64,000 bases of DNA, from assembly GCF_004366735.1 (NCBI RefSeq), contig NZ_SOQX01000001.1:620001-684000 (forward strand), read 5' to 3'. Of the stretch, positions 45,588 to 52,396 are shown piece by piece (position 1 is the stretch's first letter; every line of letters begins with the position of its first letter). The translations under genes and the position numbers were made by a program. Source of the stretch: Thiohalophilus thiocyanatoxydans (GTDB taxonomy: Bacteria; Pseudomonadota; Gammaproteobacteria; UBA6429; Thiohalophilaceae). The notes under the pieces were generated by a model. That model had not been told where the DNA came from. It ran no database searches and worked only from the letters and a program-made list of their open reading frames with translations.

Positions 45588-45669
45588 CACTGAATTACAG
45601 TTTACTCCTCCATCCTCCTTATGGTGGTATTTGTGGCGCGGTTTCCCCCTTTTACCGCGCCTTTTTTTT
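45588..45669 (+). ncRNA. Putative small RNA or attenuated leader upstream of rplM
   Basis: A short transcript is predicted between a good promoter (45553-45581) and a strong intrinsic terminator (45635-45669). It has no reading frame. It contains a CU-rich stretch (ACTCCTCCATCCTCCTTA, 45604-45621) complementary to ribosome-binding sites. Either an independent small RNA or a control leader for rplM-rpsI, whose start is 110 bases beyond the terminator. Confidence 0.45.
45635..45669 (+). terminator. Rho-independent terminator upstream of rplM
   Basis: GGCGCGGT and ACCGCGCC pair with an 11-base loop, followed by eight Ts. No gene on the plus strand ends here, so it ends a short leader or small RNA. 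Confidence 0.85.
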
Positions 45670-45779
45670 GCCCGCAAAAAGTCTGTCCGGGAAACCCCGC
45701 CGGCTCTTGTCAGGGCCCCCCGATTTCTGTAAGATTCCGCCTCTTTTTTGCAGTAGTTCATTAACTTAAGGCTCGAGTG

Positions 45780-46208
45780 ATGAAAACCTTTAGCGCCAAG
45801 CCGGAAACCGTCAAACGCGACTGGTATGTGATTGATGCGACAGACAAAGTTCTGGGTCGCGTCGCCACCGAGATCGCCCGTCGTCTGCGCGGCAAGCACA
45901 AGCCGGAATACACCCCGCACGTCGACGCGGGTGACTATATTATTGTCATCAACGCCGACAAGATCGCGGTGACCGGACAGAAAGAGTGGGACAAGATGTA
46001 CTATCACCACACCGGTTATCCGGGTGGGATCAAGTCCGTCTCCCTGGACAAGCAGCGCGCCAAGCACCCGGAACGGATTATCGAATCCGCCGTGCGCGGC
46101 ATGCTGCCCAAAAACCCGCTGGGCCGGGCCATGTTCCGCAAGCTCAAGGTCTACCGCGGCGCGGAACACAACCACGCGGCTCAACAGCCCAAGGCACTGG
46201 AAATCTAG
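45780..46208 (+). CDS. rplM: 50S ribosomal protein L13
   Basis: A 142-residue ribosomal protein: [38 protein letters not shown], KYEYTPHVDxGD-type core and [15 protein letters not shown] at 45780 is chosen over the adjacent GTG at 45777. Forms the usual operon with rpsI 9 bases downstream. Confidence 0.99.
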   Translation: MKTFSAKPETVKRDWYVIDATDKVLGRVATEIARRLRGKHKPEYTPHVDAGDYIIVINADKIAVTGQKEWDKMYYHHTGYPGGIKSVSLDKQRAKHPERIIESAVRGMLPKNPLGRAMFRKLKVYRGAEHNHAAQQPKALEI

Positions 46209-46217
46209 GCAGAAATC

Positions 46218-46607
46218 ATGGCAGACAAATATTACAGCACCGGCCGCCGCAAGAACGCCACCGCCCGGGTCTACCTGACCCCCGGTAACGGCAGCATCAA
46301 CGTCAACAAGCGTCCCCTGGACGAATACTTCGGCCGCGAAACCGCCCGCATGGTGGTTCGCCAGCCGCTCGAGCTGACCGACCACACCGGCACCTTCGAC
46401 GTCAACGTCTTCGTCAAGGGCGGCGGCAACACCGGCCAGGCCGGCGCCATCCGCCACGGCATCACCCGCGCGCTGATGAAGTACGAAGAGACCCTGCGTC
46501 CCGCCCTGCGCCGCGCCGGCTACGTCACCCGCGACGCCCGTGAAGTCGAACGCAAGAAAGTCGGCCTGCACAAGGCGCGTAAGCGTCCTCAGTACTCGAA
46601 ACGTTAA
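46218..46607 (+). CDS. rpsI: 30S ribosomal protein S9
   Basis: A 129-residue ribosomal protein with [16 protein letters not shown] at the start, [15 protein letters not shown] in the middle, and the conserved basic tail [11 protein letters not shown]. Second gene of the rplM-rpsI operon. Confidence 0.99.
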   Translation: MADKYYSTGRRKNATARVYLTPGNGSINVNKRPLDEYFGRETARMVVRQPLELTDHTGTFDVNVFVKGGGNTGQAGAIRHGITRALMKYEETLRPALRRAGYVTRDAREVERKKVGLHKARKRPQYSKR

Positions 46608-46634
46608 TCCGCTATCGCGGATTCTCGTTTCGAG

Positions 46635-47079
46635 TAGCTTCTAGATGCTAGATACTAGGGGCTAGGAACGACACAAGGAGAGAGTGCATGGAAGCACTTG
46701 AGAACCTCGACGTGTGGAAACGGGCCTGTCGGTTGAGTGTGAGCCTGTATCAGGCTTTTACCCACTCAAAAGAATACGGCTTCAGGGACCAGATTACCCG
46801 CTCGGCGCTTTCCATTCCCTCGAATATTGCAGAAGGCTTTGAGCGGGACTCGCATAAGAGCAAGGTGCAGTATCTGAAAGTGGCCAAAGGCTCGTGCGGC
46901 GAACTCTGGACCCAGTTGCTGATAGGCCGGAAAGCCGGGTTTCTCGACAGCGAGCGGAGCAAGGAGCTCGAACGAGAAGCAAAGGAAATCTCAAAAATGC
47001 TCTACGGCCTGATTATCCACTATCAAAACAGGTCGCAGTCAAAATGAGCTAGCCACTAGTCCCTAGCGGCTAGCCCCTG
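46635..47079 (+). mobile_element. CTAG-armed cassette carrying a four-helix-bundle gene
   Basis: Left arm 46635-46666 (TAGCTTC TAGATGC TAGATAC, 7-base period) and inverted right arm 47048-47079 enclose one gene. The right arm starts at the base after the stop codon. It lies between rpsI and a tRNA gene. Same plan as the two GxxExxY cassettes, with a different cargo and arm family. Confidence 0.6.
46688..47047 (+). CDS. Four-helix-bundle protein (23S rRNA intervening-sequence protein family)
   Basis: A 119-residue helical protein. Starts MEALENLDVWKRACRLSVSLYQ and has SKEYGFRDQITRSALSIPSNIAEGFER, the hallmark of the S23/IVS family related to the Avd accessory protein of diversity-generating retroelements. 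No reverse transcriptase is nearby. Function unknown. An AAGGAGAG site precedes the ATG. Confidence 0.9.
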   Translation: MEALENLDVWKRACRLSVSLYQAFTHSKEYGFRDQITRSALSIPSNIAEGFERDSHKSKVQYLKVAKGSCGELWTQLLIGRKAGFLDSERSKELEREAKEISKMLYGLIIHYQNRSQSK

Positions 47080-47087
47080 ATTTAAAT

Positions 47088-47161
47088 TGGGGACTCGTCT
47101 AATGGCAGGACGACGGACTCTGACTCCGTTAGTCTAGGTTCGAATCCTAGGTCCCCAGCCA
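47088..47161 (+). tRNA. tRNA-Gln (anticodon CTG)
   Basis: A 74-base cloverleaf: acceptor TGGGGAC/GTCCCCA, anticodon arm ACGGA-CTCTGAC-TCCGT with CTG at 34-36, T arm around GGTTCGAATCC, and encoded CCA. Reads the CAG glutamine codon. Followed 4 bases later by a terminator. Confidence 0.95.
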
Positions 47162-47165
47162 TATT

Positions 47166-47192
47166 AAAAAAGCCCCTTTCAGGGGCTTTTTT
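47166..47192 (+). terminator. Terminator after tRNA-Gln
   Basis: AAAAAAGCCCCT, TTC, AGGGGCTTTTTT: a strong symmetric hairpin usable in both directions. Confidence 0.9.
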
Positions 47193-47366
47193 AGTTTCTA
47201 GGTACTAGGGGCTAGTTTCTAGGAACTGCGCAAAGAGTCCCGATTTTTCAGTTTTCGGTCCTGGATTCCAGGAACTCTGATGCAGCGAAGTGATTTTCTA
47301 GCACCTATCACCTAGCACCTAGCACCTAGCACCTAGCACCTAGTAACTAGTAACTAGCCCCTAGTC
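47193..47366. repeat. Inverted CTAG-type arm pair
   Basis: Left arm about 47197-47224, right arm about 47297-47364 with five or more CACCTAG units and AACTAGT variants. The right arm runs into the antitoxin gene: its CTA at 47361-47363 is that gene's stop codon. The 65-base insert holds no gene. Confidence 0.85.
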
Positions 47367-47663
47367 TCTGCCCGAAGGGCCATGAGGTTTGGCGGTCATA
47401 TCCACGCCGATGGCGCGCATAACCGCCAGAAGAGTTTTCAGGGTCGGGTTACCGGTTTCGCTGAAGCTGCGGTAGAGTTGTTCCCGTGACAACCCGGTTT
47501 CCCGGGCCAGTTCGGTCATGCCCCTGGCACGGGCGATAACCCCCAGGGATCGGGCAATATAACGGGCGTCGCCGGTTTCCAGGGCATCTGCCATGAAGGC
47601 GGCGATTGCCTCATTGCTATCAAGATGCTCTGCGGGATCGAAATCGGTAAAGTTCTCAGCCAT
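47361..47663 (-). CDS. Addiction-module antidote protein, HigA-like
   Basis: A 100-residue protein with a helix-turn-helix (LARETGLSREQLYRSFSETGNPTLKTLLAVMRAIGVDM), the downstream-antitoxin type paired with HigB/Gp49-like toxins. ATG at 47663 has GGAG upstream. The stop codon comes from repeat DNA. Overlaps the toxin gene end by 8 bases. Confidence 0.88.
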   Translation of the reverse strand: MAENFTDFDPAEHLDSNEAIAAFMADALETGDARYIARSLGVIARARGMTELARETGLSREQLYRSFSETGNPTLKTLLAVMRAIGVDMTAKPHGPSGRD

Positions 47664-47967
47664 TTTGTCTTCTCCACTCATCGAGTATCTCTCTGGCGAT
47701 TTCAATATCCCGTTTTTGTGTGCCTTTATCGCCGCCGCACAACAAAATGATCAGCGTATTACCCCGCTGGTGAAAATAAACCCGATAACCCGGTCCGTAG
47801 TGAATCCGCAGCTCACTGAGCCCCTGGCCCAGCGGGGTCACATCCGAGGGCAATCCCTCCATCAACCGATGGAGTCGCGCAAGGATGATCCCCTTGCCTT
47901 TCTCATCCTTGAGTCGCTTGATCCAGCGATCGAATCGCCGGGAGGAAATCCGTTTCGTAGGGCGAAT
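47656..47967 (-). pseudogene. HigB/RelE-family toxin gene without a recognisable start codon
   Basis: The frame reads RRFDRWIKRLKDEKGKGIILARL..., then SELRIHYGPGYRVYFHQRG and LLCGGDKGTQKRDIEIA, a complete match to the family of about 100 residues. But no ATG or GTG precedes the conserved region; a TGA lies at 47980-47982 and the first TTG/ATG falls at 47865, about a third of the way in. Either it starts with a rare ATT (47967 or 47949), or the 5' end has decayed. Confidence 0.6.
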
Positions 47968-48029
47968 GTAGTTTATAAATCACAAAAAAGGCAAGAGAGC
48001 AGTACCTGCACATCCGGGTAGTCGGATGT

Positions 48030-48075
48030 TGATCTTCCTCGTCACTCGTACCTCGTCCCTCGGCCCTCCCCGAAG
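48030..48075. repeat. Single right-hand GACGAG arm
   Basis: About 48036-48067: CCTCGTCACTCGTACCTCG and following, ending CTCGGCCCT. No clear left partner nearby, so a solo arm. Confidence 0.75.
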
Positions 48076-48294
48076 GGGAAGGGGAAGGTCCTTCCCGTTG
48101 ACAAAACCGCAAAAAATATGAGAGTATTAGGCAGTTAAACCGATATGTTGCGAAAATACAACATTATTCAGACTATGTTGTATTTATGAAAAAAAATGTT
48201 GCGAGCGCGCCATTGGTGCGTTATAAAACACAACGAGTTTACTTAAGCACAACTCAAAAACAGCTCTCACTATAAAAGAAAGAGGAGTTCATAT

Positions 48295-49350
48295 ATGAAC
48301 AAGAAACTGATTGCACTGGCTGTCGCGGCCGGCCTGGCATCCCCGATGGCCGCCAATGCGGCTCCGACTCTGTACGGTCATCTGCAGGCGGAAATCGCCA
48401 ACGTCGATAACGAAGGTTACGGCGAAAACAACGGTTCCAACGGTGTTGGTCGTACCGAAGTTGCTGACGGTGAATCCGGCCTGAAGATGAAGGACAACAA
48501 GCGCGGTCGTCTGGGCGTGAAAGGCTCCGAAGATCTGGGTGGCGGTCTGTCAGCTCTCTACAACTTCGAATGGCAGGTCAACACCACCACCGGTGGTCTC
48601 ACTGACGGTCAGCGTGTCGGCATGGTTGGTTTGAAGGGTGACTTCGGTACCTTCGAAGCCGGTCGTATTAAGGCGGCCTACAAGTACAGCGGCGGTGTCA
48701 AGTACGATCCCTTTGTAACCACTTATATGGAAGCTCGTCGCAGCGGTGGTATGAGTGGCGGTGCTTTCGGCCACAACAGCTTCTGGAACAACTCCATTGC
48801 CTACAAGAACAACTTCGGCAACATGAGCCTGTGGATCAACTATGGCGTCGATGAAGGTGATGCAGGTCCGGATGCAGCGGGTGATGACGCAACAAGTGCA
48901 GGTAATTCTGGCGACATTTCCGCAGCACTGAAGTACAACTCCGGTAACATCGAAGCATATGTTGCCATGGCTACTGATGATAAAACGTCTAGTGGTGACC
49001 CGGCGACTTACACTGGGGAATCCTATGATGCAGTGAAAGTAGGTGGTCAATGGAAGGCTGGTCCGCACGCTATTTCCGGTCAGTATGAAATGACCGACTC
49101 AGGTGGTGCCAATGGTGAAGCCGACATTATGTTCTTGGGCTACCAGATGAAGATGGGCAAGAACGCCTTTGTCGCTCAGCTCGGTCAGACCGATCATGAT
49201 GTCGACGATAACGATGTCGATTACATGGCTGTAGGTATGATCCATCACTTCTCCAAGAAGACCCGTGCATTTGTCGGTTATCGTAACTCAGATCAGGATA
49301 ATGGCGACGAAATCAGCGCTGTAAGTACTGGTCTGCGCGTTACTTTCTGA
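48295..49350 (+). CDS. Gram-negative general porin
   Basis: A 351-residue porin with signal peptide (MNKKLIALAVAAGLASPMAANA) then APTLYGHLQAEI, the standard first strand. RVGMVGLKGDFGTFEAGR is the family motif after strand 3, and the protein ends TGLRVTF with C-terminal Phe. A trimeric outer-membrane channel. Its acidic loops suit a brackish or saline habitat. AGAGGAG precedes the ATG; the upstream region is AT-rich and long (about 170 bases), as for a highly expressed gene. Confidence 0.95.
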   Translation: MNKKLIALAVAAGLASPMAANAAPTLYGHLQAEIANVDNEGYGENNGSNGVGRTEVADGESGLKMKDNKRGRLGVKGSEDLGGGLSALYNFEWQVNTTTGGLTDGQRVGMVGLKGDFGTFEAGRIKAAYKYSGGVKYDPFVTTYMEARRSGGMSGGAFGHNSFWNNSIAYKNNFGNMSLWINYGVDEGDAGPDAAGDDATSAGNSGDISAALKYNSGNIEAYVAMATDDKTSSGDPATYTGESYDAVKVGGQWKAGPHAISGQYEMTDSGGANGEADIMFLGYQMKMGKNAFVAQLGQTDHDVDDNDVDYMAVGMIHHFSKKTRAFVGYRNSDQDNGDEISAVSTGLRVTF

Positions 49351-49395
49351 GAGATTTGAACTGTCTTAATAATAACAATATCAAGCAGTACTTGG

Positions 49396-49420
49396 ACGGG
49401 GCCTTCGGGCCCCGTTTTTT
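49396..49420 (+). terminator. Terminator after the porin gene
   Basis: ACGGGGCC, TTC, GGGCCCCGT followed by a T-run. Confidence 0.92.
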
Positions 49421-49682
49421 ATGGCGTACAGGAATGTACTCACACCCGGAACACGCAAGTTTTTCGGTGGAATGGTCTTTGTCGCGAGAGGTATGGATGT
49501 CGCAAGCGACGCCGGCCTTTGAACGAAATAAAAGGCGCGGATTACCAGTGAAGGCGGTCGGACCAGGTTGTGCGATAATGCGTTATAATTTCGCAGCCGG
49601 CTAAACTGTTGTCATATGACATGTTGTTCCCGGTGCCCGTCAGATGGGAGGGTGCATGAATGTCGAGGGGAAGGGAGGCGAT

Positions 49683-50852
49683 ATGAAGTTTGTCGTTCTT
49701 GAAAAATTTGAATGCGCAGCCGGTGATTGTCCCGATGACTGCTGTCATGGCTGGCGCATCGATGTGGACCCGTCGACACTGGCCGGCTGGCGGGACCTGC
49801 CGCAGACGGCATTGACCCGCAAGATGCAGGCCGCCTTGCAGGAAGAAGCCGGTGAGTCTTATTTACAACGCCGTGACGATGGCTGCTGCACGTTTCTGGC
49901 TGACGGTTTGTGCGAGATACAGAAGCAGTTTGGCCACGAGACCCTCCCCCGGACCTGCCGTGAATACCCTCGGGTCAGCGTCGGCCGGGCCAGTTCGCCG
50001 GTGGCCTCCGCTTATCTCTCCTGCCCGGAGGTGGTTCGCTTGTTGCTTGAACTGCCACCGGACACAGCGTTATTCACGTCGACGGACTCAACCGCGGAAC
50101 AGGCGACACCATCCCGGTTTGATCCCCACTATGCGGAAAAATTGCTTGATCGGTTTATCGCCACTCTGCTGGACGATTCACAGGTGATGCCGGGCGAAGT
50201 GCTCTATCAGATTGCGATAACCCTGTCCGGGTTGCTGTCCAGAGACACGTTTGACCAGACACTCGGCCAGCTTGAAAAGTTGCAGGACGATGCGGTTGAA
50301 ACGCAAAAACTGGTCGCGAAAACCCGCAAGGCCTTTCGCAACCGTCAACTGAACGTCAATCGGGAACAGGCCGGTCATTTTTGGCATGCCGTGATGACGC
50401 TATGCCGGGTCTGCCGTGAGCCGGACTGGCTGGAGGCGGTAAGTCGGTCCGGGCTGGAACTGACAGGCGGGGAGGCGAATGCCCCGCGAAAGGTTTATGC
50501 CAATGTCACTGAACTGTGGAGACGGTCCAACACGCTGGCACCATCATTGCAGGCCGGAATAAAGCGTTATCTGCAGGTCAAACTGGTCAATCACGGTTTC
50601 CCGATGGCGGTACATCGGAATCAACTGGTCAGCACCTTCCTGGAGTGCGCGATTGCAACAATGCAGATTATCTACCTGTCAAGATTGCACGGATTGGATA
50701 AAGACCCGACCCGGTCGGATCTGAGCCAGATAATCTACAAGGTCGAGCGTGCCATGGTGCATAACGATGTTATCGAAGAGGTTCTGAACCGGCAGCCCGA
50801 GCTGCTGCATTCACTCGGGAGCTATGCGCCGGTATTTCTTGGGGATCATTAG
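49683..50852 (+). CDS. FliB-family (flagellin lysine-N-methylase-like) protein
   Basis: A 389-residue protein starting MKFVVLEKFECAAGDCPDDCCHGWRIDVD, with a further Cys cluster (DDGCCTFLADGLCEIQ, LPRTCREYPR), which is the FliB signature and suggests a metal cluster. The family methylates flagellin lysines, but no flagellar genes are in the window, so another substrate is possible. ATG at 49683 follows GGGAGG; an ATG at 49656 would add 9 unconserved residues. Confidence 0.85.
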   Translation: MKFVVLEKFECAAGDCPDDCCHGWRIDVDPSTLAGWRDLPQTALTRKMQAALQEEAGESYLQRRDDGCCTFLADGLCEIQKQFGHETLPRTCREYPRVSVGRASSPVASAYLSCPEVVRLLLELPPDTALFTSTDSTAEQATPSRFDPHYAEKLLDRFIATLLDDSQVMPGEVLYQIAITLSGLLSRDTFDQTLGQLEKLQDDAVETQKLVAKTRKAFRNRQLNVNREQAGHFWHAVMTLCRVCREPDWLEAVSRSGLELTGGEANAPRKVYANVTELWRRSNTLAPSLQAGIKRYLQVKLVNHGFPMAVHRNQLVSTFLECAIATMQIIYLSRLHGLDKDPTRSDLSQIIYKVERAMVHNDVIEEVLNRQPELLHSLGSYAPVFLGDH

Positions 50853-50919
50853 CATTTCGGGTTACCCGGTTAATAATGCGTGGAACACATCCGGTAGTTG
50901 AAAGGAAAAAGAAGCTGGT

Positions 50920-51215
50920 TTCCAGTCACGAGTAACCAGGGGCCGGGCTTTACTGCTTTGCACTAATCTGTCCAATACCACGCTATCGGATCAAGCAGGT
51001 AGGCCCGATATAGCACCCTTCGGGTAGCAACTCTGCGGTATCGGACCCTTTTCAGGGGTGCCGGACACCGGCTCATAACAGGGACGAGTTACGAGGGCCG
51101 AGTGACGAGGAAAACACAACACATAAGGTGCGGTTCTCGTACCATTGTTCTGCTAACTGCTAACTGCTAACTGCTAACTGCTAACTGCTAACTGCTAACT
51201 GCTAACTGCCAACTG
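50920..51215. repeat. Repeat block upstream of yqaA
   Basis: Partial GACGAG-like arm (50927-50945), a TAGGCCCGATATAGC hairpin element (51000-51065), a left-hand GACGAG arm starting CAGGGACGAG (51080-51110), and a GCTAACT array of about eight units (51150-51210) that runs into the yqaA start codon. The inverse partner arm of 51080-51110 is at about 51938-51967, downstream of yqaA. Confidence 0.85.
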
Positions 51216-51872
51216 ATGACTGATTTAACGTCATGGTCGCTGTTCCTCAGCGCCTTCCTCTCTTCCACACTGCTCCCCGGCGGCTCCGAAGCGGTGCTGG
51301 CGTACCTGACCCGGGCGCAGGGACATGAGCTCTGGTGGCTGCTGGCCGTGGCGTCCGTGGGCAATACGCTGGGCGGGATGACGTCATGGCTGGTGGGGCG
51401 GGTTATCGCGATCCGTTATCCGCCTATTGCCAGTGACGAGGTGCGAGGGACGAGTAACGAGGATTCATCAGATCACCTCCCCCTGACCCCCTCCTTGGAG
51501 GAGGGGGAAAACTCGCCGGGCAGTTCAACCATTCCCTCCCCTTCAAGGGGAGGGTCAGGGTGGGGTGATAAGCATCAAACCGCAGCGACCGATGATTCGG
51601 AGTTGATGGTGCGTGGAACGCACCCTGCCGAAGCGACGGAAGCGCGGGTTTTTCCTCGTCCCTCGCCACTCGTACCTCGTCCCTCACCAAAGGCGTTGGA
51701 ACGGCTTCGCCGCCGGGGCGCGCCGATCCTGTTATTGTCCTGGCTGCCGATCATCGGTGATCCCTTGTGTGTGGCGGCGGGATGGCTGCGGATTCACTGG
51801 CTGCTCAGCCTGGTGTTAATCGGGATCGGCAAGACAGCCCGTTATGCGGTGGTGGTGTTTGTGTTTATGTAG
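51216..51872 (+). CDS. yqaA: YqaA/DedA-like small membrane protein interrupted in frame by a repeat cassette
   Basis: The ends match YqaA (about 140 residues): FLSSTLLPGGSEAVLAY, GNTLGGMTSWLVGR at the start and LERLRRRGAPILLLSWLPIIGDPLCVAAGWLR at the end. Between them, residues about 73-158 are not YqaA-like and are encoded by repeat DNA (51431-51688). The frame is unbroken, giving 218 residues. The insert falls in the loop between membrane segments where E. coli YqaA has a short linker, so the protein may still work. The start codon abuts a GCTAACT array. Confidence 0.85.
   Translation: MTDLTSWSLFLSAFLSSTLLPGGSEAVLAYLTRAQGHELWWLLAVASVGNTLGGMTSWLVGRVIAIRYPPIASDEVRGTSNEDSSDHLPLTPSLEEGENSPGSSTIPSPSRGGSGWGDKHQTAATDDSELMVRGTHPAEATEARVFPRPSPLVPRPSPKALERLRRRGAPILLLSWLPIIGDPLCVAAGWLRIHWLLSLVLIGIGKTARYAVVVFVFM
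51431..51688. mobile_element. GACGAG-armed repeat cassette inserted in frame inside yqaA
   Basis: Left arm 51431-51462 and inverted right arm 51654-51688 enclose paired CCTCCCCCTGACCCCCTCC (51479-51497) and GGGGAGGGTCAGGGTGG (about 51549-51565) stretches and a GTGCGTGGAACGCACC hairpin. The same architecture occurs between genes at 42602-42813. Its position inside a conserved gene shows that such cassettes insert as units. Confidence 0.8.
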
Positions 51873-51879
51873 TGCGGTG

Positions 51880-52345
51880 ATTCGGGGTTGACGGTGCGTG
51901 AGACGCTCCCTACGGCTGATGGGCAGGGATGTTTTACCTCGTCACTCGGCCCTCGTAACTCGTCACTGCCCGTAGTGGTAGGCCGGACTGAGTACCCTTC
52001 GGGCATAAACTCCGCGGTGTCCGGCATCTCGAAAAATGCCCGATACCGCTTCGCTATATCGGGCCTATCTGCTTCGTGTCTTCGTGGTAAGAAATCGTTC
52101 GATAGATAGAATGTCAGGTAGCGCTACGCGCAACCTGACCTACGCTTGCACTCAGCACTCAGCACTCAGCACTCAGCAGCCAGATCGCCGGACACCGCTT
52201 CGCTATGTCCGGCCTACATGTTTTGTTCGAAAGCTGCCAACTGCCATCTGCCGACTGCCAACTTTGTTAATCCATAACCTCCTGAATCCAAGGGCATTAT
52301 GTCCCGATTGCCTGTTACGCCCTCTCCGGGCGCATGTTAGAATAG
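51880..52345. repeat. Repeat-rich gap between yqaA and the DUF3683 oxidoreductase gene
   Basis: No gene. Holds a GTGCGTGAGACGC hairpin, a right-hand GACGAG arm (51938-51967), TAGGCCGGACTGAG/ TATCGGGCCTA hairpin elements (51970-52070 and 52188-52222), a CTTCGTGTCTTCGTGG half arm (52074-52091), a GTCAGGTAGCGC REP-like element (52108-52147, inverse of 20169-20208), an ACTCAGC array (52150-52178) and an AACTGCC array (52232-52262). Confidence 0.8.
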
Positions 52346-52396
52346 GCATCTCCCGCGGTGCACCCGCTCTCTCAAAACCCCTTTAAAATCAATTAT

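Noticed and set aside
46688-47047. Diversity-generating retroelement
   Set aside because: The four-helix-bundle protein is related to Avd, but there is no reverse transcriptase or template/variable repeat pair nearby.
44687-47967. Genomic or prophage island because of two toxin-antitoxin loci and a tRNA
   Set aside because: No integrase, attachment-site duplication of the tRNA end, or phage genes; rplM-rpsI lies in the middle.
47903-48112. Separate 69-codon gene upstream of the HigB-like frame
   Set aside because: It runs through a GACGAG arm and overlaps the toxin's conserved N-terminal region in another frame; no family match.
49683-50852. Evidence for a flagellar cluster from the FliB-like gene
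   Set aside because: No other flagellar gene is in the window, so the substrate cannot be assumed to be flagellin.
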